In this document: positions 23,262-33,352 of the stretch, one piece after another | Layout: the number at the start of each line of letters is the position of its first letter | Position numbering within the stretch: position 1 is the first letter of the stretch | DNA from: Xylaria sp. FL1777 | Lineage: Eukaryota > Ascomycota > Sordariomycetes > Xylariales > Xylariaceae | DNA: 64,000 nucleotides | Assembly: GCA_022578965.1 (NCBI GenBank) | Contig: MU400516.1 | Span: 62,001 to 126,000, forward strand | Reading direction: 5' to 3' | Notes under the pieces: generated by a model | Told to the model about the DNA's origin: nothing | The model's input: the letters and a program-made list of their open reading frames with translations, nothing else | Databases searched by the model: none | Program-made: the position numbers and the translations under genes

Positions 23262-23961
23262 TGCTGACTATGCCAAGAAGAAAAAAGGGGGGATGGATAA
23301 ATATTAATAATTCATGTCTTAGGGGCACGAAAGATGGAAATGAATTGGTTAGAATGGGTAGCTTAGAGCGAAAGACATTCAGGCTTGTGAGCGAGGTGAG
23401 GCACGGATCTGTATCAGCGACTATTGACCTTGTGCAAATATCAATTTGCCTTCTATAACTGAACGACTATACATATGGTTGAATTACTGGGACTAAATGA
23501 CTGTGTCCACAGATTCGCTGATTTTCGTACCGCGAGTATGTACAAAATGGTGACTCAGGCTCATATTACCTCTCAGAGGTATACAATACCTATCGACTGA
23601 TGTTATCGTATGTGATAGGTTGTGATGGGACAAAACGATGCCAACATTGCCTGAAAAGCACCAGCAGTATTTATGCCTATAACAAGCTCCTACAACTATA
23701 ACTTTCTGCCACACGAATAATAACAAGAGTACAGATAAAATGTTAGATCATATACCTTATAAACTAAAGTGCAGGCTACTGCAGATCGTACGAGGACATT
23801 AACTGTAATTGTACAGAAGGACATTTGTTGGCTGAGCAAAGGTATCTTAAACTTTAAACACCCCTAGCCAGAATCATGACCGTAGTTGATAGCCTAACGC
23901 CTTCGTTAACTACATAGTTGAGAACCATATTGGAACGCCACTAAGCTCTTGTGAGTTTCGC
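23262..23961. other. Spacer between convergent genes
   Basis: About 700 bases of AT-rich mixed sequence holding the 3' regions of the LPPY gene and the Zn2Cys6 regulator. No supported gene. Confidence 0.55.
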
Positions 23962-26900
23962 CTAATGGTTGGATGGACCAGTCCTCAGTAGATCATATAT
24001 TGCCTGCTCATCGTTTCCGCCATAGTGACCCGAATATGTAGGTGCAGTTGACCTCTGACCGCTATGAGCGCTTTGCCGATTGCCAGCGTAGCTAGCTTGG
24101 TTGTTACTACTATTAGCAGCCGTGAAACCATACCAGTTCTGCTGACTTTGCTGGTTCAGAGCGGGCTGCTGTGATGGATATGAGCTATAGCTCTGTGGCT
24201 GTGATTGGTGGTACGAGGTAGCTTGATTAGAGACTCGCGGCTCCGAATGTCGTGTATTGTAACCATGGGACGTTGATGTGCTACTAGCTGGTAGGGAATA
24301 TGCGCCAGAGTTATTACTATTTGGTGCACTTCGCGTCTGAGAAGTTGGCCATTGGTTCGTGCTGGAACCGGTAGTCCCACTGTAGGCTGAACTACCGTTC
24401 AGAGCCTGAGTTAAAGGATTTAAGGCTCCGGAATTTCGTCCGTAGTCGTAAGAAGGTACAGACGAGTACGAAGAAGGAGCAGTGGTCGTATTGGTCTGGT
24501 AAGAACTCGAATCATATGCGATTCGCGAAGAGCTATGGTCGTTTGCTGCATCAGGATACTGTTCATTTCTATTGTTGTTATACTGAGGATACGGATCGTA
24601 GTTAGAAATAGAAGTGGAGGTCGTAGGAGTACTATAGGAGGAAGCACTGGTTGTTGGTTGGTGTGTAGTGTTAGATGGAGCTTGTGGTGGAGGCCGGGAG
24701 TTGGTAGCCACAGGAGTGTTAGTTTGTGACCTTTGGCTTTGTCTTGTATTAACGTGAGCGGCACTTTGGTAAGGCGACCTTGTCATTGGGGATTGATATT
24801 TGGTGGGTTGAGAAGCTGCCTGCTTCTGATTATCATGTCCCTGCTGTTCAGATTCGGCCCTAGATTTTCGTGACTTCGGCCGTTTAACCGCTTGTTGGGG
24901 TGTCAACTTTGGAGACGTGCTTATAGAGTGATGCATTGACGGCGAAGAACTCCAGTTAGACGCATGTCCAGGAATCGTCGGTGGCGGAATAGGTGTCTGT
25001 TTAGAGTGACTAGTTGGAAGACTCTTCCTAGTGGATGAGGAAATCGATTCCGTATTTTGGTGTGGTGTAGAAGTTAAATTTGACTGTGAGGCTGGTAGAC
25101 TCTGCGATGGCTGCGGCTGCACTGATGTCGGAGGGAACGCTACGGTTGGGGTTGGTTGCGTAACATCTTCATTAGTTTGTGCTTGGGGATACGTAAAATT
25201 AGGCATCGAGGTAGTTCCTCCTCCTGCTGCTGTTTCTTGAGCGCTCGATAGTTGTGGAAAGCCGACCCCGCTGTGTGAATGATGGTAGTAATTACTACTA
25301 GTATCTACGGACTGAGCAGTGGTAGGCTGATGCTCTACCGGTCCAGACAAGATATTGGGATCAGGTATAAACTCCTCATTGTCAATATCTGGTGGTGGGG
25401 GTATTACAATGGTTTGTGATTCTTGCGGGTCTGGCGCTGATATCTGCCCTGAGGTTTCTGCTTCGTGCTGAACATGACTTACGTCTTCTGGGAGATCGGA
25501 GTCTTCCTGTTCAACCGTTTCTGCGGATTTTTCTGACTTTCTTCGTGGCTTGGGGGGTAAGTAGACGCAGTTAACTCTAGCATCAACACAAACTGAGCAA
25601 ATAGGATGCTCTTTCGTACACTATGGAGAATCATTATTAAGTTGTCTTTAGATAGGAGTTGCTTAGAATGAAGACTTACCGGAACTTTACGCTGCTTGCA
25701 AGTATCACAGCGGCCACGAGTTGGTCGAGCTCGGCGAGCCCTTGGCTTCAGTGCCGACTCAGTAGTTCCTAAACCCCCGTCCTGTTCTAGTGGTATCACT
25801 GCCCCGTTTCCTATGGGAACCTCAGTGAGCGGCCCGTTTGATTTCCTCTTCTTGTTTTGCGGCCTTCTTGTAGGTGTACTAGTGCTTCCTGAGGGCAATT
25901 CTGGCCCAACATCTGGTAGAGGATTCGCAACCTGCTCTGTTGCCGGTGTTGAATTAGATGACCCAGTTTGCTCTTTCTCATCTGGATGAACAATCCTAAG
26001 CCGCTCTGCACCGTACTTAGCGAGCATGTCTAAGGAGGCGGATTGCAAATTAGGTGCTTGATTCGCAAAAATATTGAATTGTTCAGGAGACAGCGTTTTC
26101 GGATCAATTCCCTTCCCTGTGAGCAGCTCGATAGCTGTCTGCCGTCGCCGCTCCGCTTCTGCCGGGGGTACATTCAAAAATCCTGTAAAGCCTGTCTTGT
26201 CCACTACGCTGTCAGGCTGGGCCTGGGCCTGGGCTTGTGGTGTGTTCTGTCCATTTTCAAGCCTTTCAACGTTAACTCCTGAGGCTTTGCCTGTCCTTCT
26301 TCGCTTCCTGCTGCTTCCTTCTCCGTCTTCCCCTTCCACTGGCGGAGGGCGCTTCGCTTTCGGCGTCCGCTTCTTGTGACTACCTTCTTCACCATCTGCA
26401 GATACTGGCTTTGCTTTAGGGGTTTTCTTCTTACGGCTACCCTCTCCCTCCGATGGCCGTGGACGCTTGGGTTTTGGTGTTCGTTGAATGCTGTGGTTAT
26501 CACCACGGACAGGAATCGGAGTGGGTACAAATCGCTCTACTAATTGTGTGACTGTCTTATGAAGTGGTGTATGTTCGTACTTAACAACAATCCCCCTACT
26601 AGATTTAGAGAATGCAATTGTGAGTGCCCCACGACAATCAAACGCGGGACGAGCTGCATAGAAATTAGCGAGCGTCCAAAATCAGAGGCCATGATGGAAT
26701 AAGGAACCAAGATGCTTACAAAGATTGATAGGATCAAGGCCGCTGCCTCCACTGTAACTTGCGATAACAGGACGGTTGGGGTTTTTGGCATTGGCACGAT
26801 TCCAGGCCTGAAGAGAGGCTTTGCAGATATATGTAAACTGCCAGCCTTGTGCGCCCCTGACGACTTGACGGACGGTCCATGCGCTGCTATCAACAGCCCC

Positions 26901-27233
26901 TATAGCATCGGATATATGTTTTGCGATGGCGTTTTGCAGTGTTGGATCATCGGTGGGCTGGTTCTGCACAGCTTCAGAAGCTATAACAGTTCGTGCGACG
27001 GGCTGCTGCTGCGATTGGGCCGCGCCTGGATCTGAGCCGTCGATCGTGCTGTTCTCGGAATCGGCAGCGAGGTGAATCGCGGTATGCGGCAGGAGTTCAA
27101 AGCTGGAGGAAACATGTTCGGCGCGCGTCTCCGTCGTCTTGGCAGCAAGTAGCTGGTGAAGTTGGCCTTGGACCTCCTCGACCGAGCTGCACGCCGCGTT
27201 AGGTTGCGATACGGTCAGTCCAAAAGCATCCAT
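23962..27233 (-). CDS. Zn(2)-Cys(6) domain regulator with internal binuclear cluster, 1048 residues
   Basis: Predicted nuclear DNA-binding regulator. Exons in transcript order are 27233-26720, 26653-25680 and 25620-23962, with introns of 66 and 59 nt (GTAAGC...CAG, GTAAGT...TAG). Residues 1-260 contain a conserved-looking block (WTVRQVVRGAQGWQFTY through QLVERFVPTPIPV). Residues about 265-325 carry three imperfect tandem repeats of 19-23 residues, each with a TPK-x-K(R) core plus an acidic spacer and a basic run, reminiscent of AT-hook or NLS repeats. The zinc cluster CX2CX6CX6CX2CX6C lies at residues 487-514 (CDTCKQRKVP then CTKEHPICSVC), and the second intron falls exactly between its second and third cysteines. 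Basic residues flank it (RARRARPTRGR, KPRRK). The last 500 residues are Ser/Gln/Asn/Thr-rich and disordered. An internal rather than N-terminal cluster and no visible fungal-specific TF domain are unusual. Target genes unknown. Confidence 0.8.
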
Positions 27234-27740
27234 CTTAACGGATGCGACGATGGAACCTCCAGCCGTGCCGCCTTAGAAGCGTCGTGGTCGTGGTCGTGAA
27301 CAAGGACACGACTGATGGAATTGGTGAGATGGTTGGTTGTGGAGATGCAGCAAGTGGAGAGGATCGCGTCTGCGCCGTGGGAATTAGTGGGGTACACCTA
27401 GTCTAGATAAAGCTAGATAGGTAGGTACTTGGGTAGGTAAGGTGCGATGAGGGTTGGTCACATGACTCAGGCACGTACATCTATACTTATGGTTTCTAAC
27501 GCTCCTACCTTCAACACAATTAACTCTAACTCTGAATATCTAATCCCGTACCGGCATGGCTGGAAGAGGCTACCTACCTATTTATAAGATGCAGAACCAA
27601 TAACTTCAGCTAAGCAGGCTTCATATGCAAGACCTCAAGATTCTTTTAGTATTAATATACAAGGAGCGTTCAAAGCTCCTCCTCCGTAGATGAGATCGAA
27701 CCTTAAACGCCTACCAGAGCACTACTCCTACATACCTAGG
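27234..27740. other. Promoter of the Zn2Cys6 gene and left flank of the retrotransposon
   Basis: About 500 bases with no gene. It contains a TAGGTAGGTAC/GGTAGGTA cluster at 27418-27439 and a short hairpin (GGAGC, 7-nt loop, GCTCC) near 27661. The last bases, TACCTAGG at 27733-27740, adjoin the left LTR and include the target-site duplication. Confidence 0.5.
27737..27740. repeat. Left target-site duplication, TAGG
   Basis: TAGG immediately before the left LTR, matched by TAGG at 33342-33345 immediately after the right LTR. It could be read as 5 bp (TAGGT) if the LTR is taken to start one base later. Confidence 0.75.
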
Positions 27741-27961
27741 TGTGCCTTCTGAATACTGGCCCAGAACCTTGTAATTACTACGTAGGGTCAGGTCTGTACT
27801 CAAAAAGGTAGATGTCAGAGAGAAGACATCTCCCGAGTACAGTACTGAGAAACTATGTACAAATACTACCAATTTAGGTAGGGCTAATCCGTGCTCCTCA
27901 GGTTCCTGCACAGCAACTGTCGCACAGTATACACCATAGCCTGTGCTGCCTAGAAGCCACA
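27741..27961 (-). repeat. Left LTR (3' LTR of the element)
   Basis: 221 bp, starts TGTGCC and ends GCCACA. It aligns end to end with the right LTR without gaps. By eye the two differ at 21 positions, all transitions. The outer half of this copy retains G/C where the right copy has A/T, while four inner positions (27887, 27926, 27929, 27938) have A where the right copy has G. Confidence 0.92.
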
Positions 27962-27975
27962 ATTACCCCCTTCGC
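27962..27975 (-). other. Polypurine tract next to the 3' LTR
   Basis: On the minus strand this reads GCGAAGGGGGTAAT directly before the 3' LTR, the position and composition expected for the plus-strand priming polypurine tract of an LTR retrotransposon. A C5 run survived inside otherwise AT-saturated sequence, as expected since CpC is a poor RIP target. It supports minus orientation. Confidence 0.6.
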
Positions 27976-29759
27976 TAAATAGCTATCCCAGCTATTTACG
28001 AAAATAAAGCTATTTATAAATGCTTTTCAATATTTATACTGCTAATGCTTTTAATCTCCGTTTATCTTTTTTTAGCATATACTTGCTAGCATACTATAAA
28101 CTTTTTACTAAATAGCCGTTTTTGCTATAAGCTAAAAACAAATTGCTGCTGTTATATTTGTTAAGCAACATTATTTCTTTAGAGCTTTGTAGTTTATACG
28201 TATTGCTATAATAGCAACTTGCAATAGCTTATAAGCTATTATAGTATAGTTTAAACTTATTAGCTTGCTATTTAACGCATAAAACCTAATTGCTAGTTCT
28301 ATAAGTCCTAATTAAGCTTTTTTTTTTTTGCAGATAAGCTTAAATTTAGTCCTTTAATACCTTTAGACTGCTAAAATAATTATGCGCTAGTAGTGCTTTA
28401 TGGTTTTATGCTAAATATTGCTAAAATTTAACCTTTTTTTTTTTGTTTAAATCTTTAACATAATTAGCAATTTCTATAGCTAGTTGCTAATTTAGTAGCT
28501 ATATTTTAAACAGCAAAAAATAGCTGCTATAGCTATTAAGCTTTAAAGTCTAGTTATATATACAAATAGCTGCTTTTAATAAGGTTTAAAAATCAAAATA
28601 GCAATAAGTTAAACTTTTGTGTAGCATAATTCACTTAATATTGCTATTAGTTTTCTTAACTTTGCTATTACCTCTAGGTTTTTTAAATATAATTAACTTT
28701 ATAATAAAACTGTTTAATTTATGTTAATTAGTTGCTTTGTTGCTTATAAATATGCTTGTATTATTGTTTATTCATTTTTTAAAAAAACCAAACATTTTGC
28801 TAATTCGTTAAATTAGCAGTTTTGTTGCCTTAAAACTAACATTAAGCACTATTTTTGCTTTAACTCATGCAATAGCATATTTAATACATATTAACAGCTT
28901 AAAATTAGCTATAAATGTGTAGTTTATAGCTTAACGCATAAGTAATAAAAGTAGTATAATAAGTTGCAGGTTTAAAAGTCTGTTTAATAGTGGTTTTATT
29001 AGTTAGCATTAGCTATATTTAGCAATAACTTGCTAAGCAATAAGCATAGCTTTTAAGTGCTAAAAATGCTTATTTAGCTCCTGAATTAAGCTTTTAATAG
29101 TAGTATGCCCTAGGTTAATATGTGCGTTTTTTGCGTTTTGTAGCAATTTTAGCACTTTAAGCACTTTTAGAAGCGCTATAGCTTAAAATGCTATACTAAC
29201 TAAATATAAAAGGTCTTCTAAAGCCCGTTTATAGTTAATTAGCTTAAATAGCATGCTATCTTTTTTAATAAAGTGCTGTTTTACTTACTTTAAACCTATA
29301 TTATATAGCAATTTAGTCCTAAAACAAAGATTCTTAAAAATAGCCTATAAATCTATAATATTAAAATGTTGCAGTAGTATTATTAGCTATATTTCAGCTT
29401 TTAGCAATAATTCTATATCGTTTTTAGCTTTTGCTAATAAAAAAACTAGTATAACTAGTAGCCTTAATAACTAGTTTGCTAAAATGTTTAATTTGTTTGT
29501 TTTATATATAATTCTTACGTTAAAGTGTTTAATAACGTTTAGAAAACGTATTATTTTTGCTAGTTGTTTTATTTTTGTTTTTATTATTATAAAAAACTTA
29601 TAATTTATACAAACAATAACTTTTTTGCTTTTTACTTAATACTGCTAGTATTAAAGTGCTAATATTATAGCTAGCAACTTTTTTTTTTGCGTTAAGTAGC
29701 ATAATTAGTATGCTTTAAGCTTCTTTAAAAAGTACACTACTAGATGCAAAAATATAGTT

Positions 29760-30365
29760 GTTCCGTAAAAATGCAGCTGCATTAAATATGCTTTAATATA
29801 ATATATGCTTAAGTTAATATTTATTACAAATAAAAGCTTTTAATTAAAAGCTTAAATAATTAGCATAGTAATAATAGCTTTACAGATTTTCTACTATGCA
29901 TTTTTAGCTTTTATGCTTAACTTTACTTTTTAGTTTTTAGGTTTTCTTGTTAGCGCAGTTAGCAATGCAGCAATTAACAAGTAATTCTTAATAAAATGCT
30001 TAAAATAGCCTGCAGCGTTCACAAATGCTCTTATTTTTGTAGTAGTTTCAAGCATAAGCTGCTTTTGTACTACTGCAACCTTTGCTAAGTTTGCTTTAAT
30101 GCTATCGCAAAAAACGTTAAAACTAAAAAAAATACCAAAATTTACAAAAAGCAATGTTTTTAATATATTAACTATTATGCTATACTTAACTAATCGTATA
30201 AATAGCAAGCAATAGCGCTTATATAGCTGTTTTTTTATTTTAGCCTAAATATAAATATTATTAAATAAGCTAGCTAACTACTTATAAAAAGGTTTAATTA
30301 TTTTTTATATTAATGCTTAAAACGTTGCTAAAGCATTATAAAGTCTAAAAGGCATTACTATTTAT
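29760..30365 (-). pseudogene. Decayed pol relic: reverse transcriptase, connection and RNase H
   Basis: Reading the minus strand from 30365 downward gives, with stops, the RT palm motif with a Gly-to-Arg change at 30311-30360, then the catalytic Asp pair changed to Asn-Asn (codons at 30262-30257). The 92-codon open stretch 30208-29930 carries the RT thumb/connection and ends in the AGYFKHFIKN...LTALTRK region diagnostic of Ty3/Gypsy pol. Below that, a relic resembling the RNase H core TDAS-type motif (now NINLS) lies near 29800-29835. All changes seen are of the G-to-A or C-to-T kind that RIP produces. Integrase should lie at 28.0-29.6 kb but I could not read it with confidence. Confidence 0.82.
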
Positions 30366-33120
30366 TTATATAGCTTAAATAGTATAATAAACGTTGTTTT
30401 TTTATAATATGATCTATATATAGCAATATACCAAAATTTATCTTTTAAGTTAACAAAAGCATACTATTAGCGCTTTATAGCTTACTATATTTAGTTTGCT
30501 ATATTAAGTAGTAAATAGGCTTGCTTTTTTGTTTTTTTATTAACTTTGCAATAATTATAACAAAAATGCTATATTATTAATTTATTATTTTTATTAAGCT
30601 TAATAGTTATGCTTAGTGCTTTTTTTAAAGTTAATAGTGCTAGTAAACCTTATAGCCTTATGCTTTTTTTAATATAAATACTTTTATATGCTTTTATAAA
30701 TTTATGTAGCGCTTTTTTTTATGCTAAGCTATATTTTTGCAGTAGTAGTTTAACTAATAAACTATTGCCTGTATTAATATAATGCTTTATTTTAGCAATA
30801 ATATTAGTTTTTTGCTTAAAATAATTAAATAGTTCAAAAAAGTTCTTTATATAATAGTTTTAATATTTAGTAATTTATAGTTTTTTTAAAGTATTTTTAT
30901 GCTATTTAATAATTATAGTATAACACTTTTTGCTAGCTATACTAGTAAATAAACGCTTTATTAGCTGTATTAAAAAGCTTTTTTTAAACTTAAATAGCAT
31001 AATAACTTTATAACTATTTAAAACAGTAAAAATGTTTTTCTATTTATAAAAAATCTGTTTTTTAATAGTTATATTGCTTAAAAAAGTATAGTTTAGCACT
31101 ATATCTGCTATTAACGTTTATGCCTTTAATATACCGTTAGTAGTTACAAAATTTGCTATTATTTCGCAATTTTTGGTTATTTAAAGTCCTGTTTTATTAA
31201 CGCTATATATTGTGCTTTGTTTTTATAACTAATATAGCGCTAGCTTAAATATTAAAGATTATAAAATATAGTAACTAATATAACTATAGTTCTAAAAAAT
31301 AGTAAATTTATAGCTATTAGCTAGCTTAGCTAAAAAAAGATTATAATAATTACTATAACTATTTTTTAGCTTTTGCTTTTTATTAAGGTTTTTTTAGCTT
31401 TTATTTGTTTTAATTAATAAAACAAAGCTACTTTAAGCAGTATTAAAAATTTTAGCAAGTTCTTTATTAATTATATTATTTTTAAAACAATTAGTAAAGC
31501 ATTGCTTTATTTTATTAGCATTGTTTTTATTTTTAGCGTTATTTGTAATAAAAACGCGCTTAAAGCTACTAATCAAAGCTTTACTTTTAAAAGTTTTATA
31601 TTTATTCTAAATTCTATTAAATCTACTAAAAAAATTGTTGCAAAAAAGCTTGCTTTTAATAGTTACAAATTAGCTAATTTGCTTTTTTTAGTTTGTTTTA
31701 AAGTTTTTAAGCTACTTAGCCTTTGCTTTGCAGTTTTTTATATAATAGCTAATTTTACTGCAATTAAAACACTTGTTTTACATTACTTAAGCTATAAATC
31801 TAGCTTTAAATTAGTTATTTTTGTGTTTTATAATTTAGCTTACTTTTTGTTTATTAGTTCTAAAGTTTAAAATTATTAGTATTAGCAACGTTTTAGCGTA
31901 ATCTATTAGTTAAATTTATGTTATGCTTAGTTTTTCAGTAGTTTTAGCGCTAATATTATACTTATAATATAATACTAAAGTGCTTTATAGTTAAACTATT
32001 ACTTTAGAAGTGCTATAAATTTTCAGCTTAATTAATATTATAGCTATTATACAAAATAGCTATATAGCTTTTTTAACTATTTAGTTAATATTTAAGTTAT
32101 TACTAAACTTTTTTATGTATAGCTAAATTATTAGTATAAAATTAGTTAATTTATTAATAATAATATTGCAGGTTTGCTACATGTTTTTAATAATTGCTAG
32201 TAGTTTATAAAATGTTATACAAAGCTGCTATAAAAAGTTCACTAATGCCTTGTTTTGCATTAATAATATACTAATAAATACTGTTAGTAAGCTATAAAAT
32301 ACGTTATATTTAGCTAACATTTAAATTATAGCTTTTAGAAAGTCTACTTAACTAACGTTATAATAACGAACAAATAAAGTCATTTAATAAAAGTCTTCTT
32401 TTAACTTTATTGCAACTTTTTTTAGCTATAGTTTATATAGCATTAGCGCTTAAATTAAGCAATTCTAAATGCTTTTAATTTTATTAAAAGTTATATAATC
32501 TGCTTTTATTAGCTATAGCATTACTAAAAATATTACTTTGTTTTTTGCTTTATAACTATTTAGCTAAACAGTATTACTTAATAAAAATGCGTTTAGAAAA
32601 ATAGTTTAAACGTGCTATTTTTGCTTAGTTTATAAGTTGTTAAGCTTAAAATATTTATAAAGGTTAAAAGTTAAATTTTTAAGCTTTTTATTACTTATTA
32701 CGTTAGTTAGCTGCTTTATATATAATACTTAGTTATTTTTTAGATTAGCAAGCTTGTTTATTAAATTGTTAACTTTGTTTTTTAGCTTTTGCTTTTTTAG
32801 TGCTATATTTAGTTTTTGCTATATTTTTATTAATATAGCTTTAATTTTATTAAATTATAGTTATAAATTAACTATAAATTAATTAATATGCTTATAAACA
32901 CTTTTAATAGTATTATTAACTGTTAGCTTAACTAAATTATTGCTTTTAAAGCTAAGCTTTATAGTTTTATTGCTGCTTTTAGCTATTTTATTAAGTTAAT
33001 ACTAAAGTATATAAAGTAAAAATAAAGTCAAAAAATAAAATAAAAAGTAAGTAAAGTGTTAATATGTTGCACAAAGGTTTATTTAGAATGTAATGCTATA
33101 AAACTGCTTAAATAGCTATT

Positions 33121-33341
33121 TATGCCTTCTAAATACTAGCCTAAAACCTTATAATTACTACGTAAGGTTAGGTCTGTACTCAAAAAGGTAAATATTAAAG
33201 AAAAAACATTTCCCGAGTATAGTACTAAGAAACTATGTACAAATACTACCAATTTAGGTAGGGCTAGTCCGTGCTCCTCAGGTTCCTGCACAGCAACTGT
33301 CGCACGGTGTACACCATGGCCTGTGCTGCCTAGAAGCCACA
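33121..33341 (-). repeat. Right LTR (5' LTR of the element)
   Basis: 221 bp, ungapped match to the left LTR. The inner part, roughly 33122-33228, carries 17 G-to-A or C-to-T changes relative to the left copy; the outer part from about 33229 to the end looks unmutated and has normal base composition. It ends GCCACA, then the TAGG duplication. Confidence 0.92.
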
Positions 33342-33345
33342 TAGG
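33342..33345. repeat. Right target-site duplication, TAGG
   Basis: Matches the TAGG at 27737-27740. It lies 8 to 11 bases beyond the KU70 stop codon (33353-33355, minus strand). Confidence 0.75.
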
Positions 33346-33352
33346 TACTTCA

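Larger units (their letters stand above)
27741..33341 (-). mobile_element. RIP-degraded Ty3/Gypsy-class LTR retrotransposon, complete ends
   Basis: A 5601-bp element with 221-bp LTRs at both ends (27741-27961 and 33121-33341), both bounded TG...CA, although the first G of the right copy is mutated to A. A 4-bp TAGG duplication flanks it. The interior is extremely AT-rich and full of stops. Decayed minus-strand pol remains readable: a reverse-transcriptase VMPFxLxNA-type motif near 30311-30360, an LFNNIYI relic of the catalytic Y/F-x-DD box at about 30250-30270, the RT/RNase H connection (AGYFKHFIKNYLLIAALLTAL) near 29930-30010, and an RNase H relic near 29770-29835. RT before RNase H, with a remaining 2 kb for integrase before the 3' LTR, fits Gypsy order. 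The element reads right to left, so the right LTR is the 5' LTR. It cannot encode protein now. Confidence 0.9.

Noticed and set aside
27711..27962. Paired open frames in the two LTRs (also 33136-33369) as a duplicated protein gene
   Set aside because: The similarity is fully explained by the LTR direct repeat; frames are interrupted differently and show only transition differences.
31502..31870. 122-codon plus-strand open frame in the AT-rich block
   Set aside because: It lies antisense to the retroelement; Phe/Leu/Ile/Lys-rich translation is what AT-saturated DNA yields by chance.
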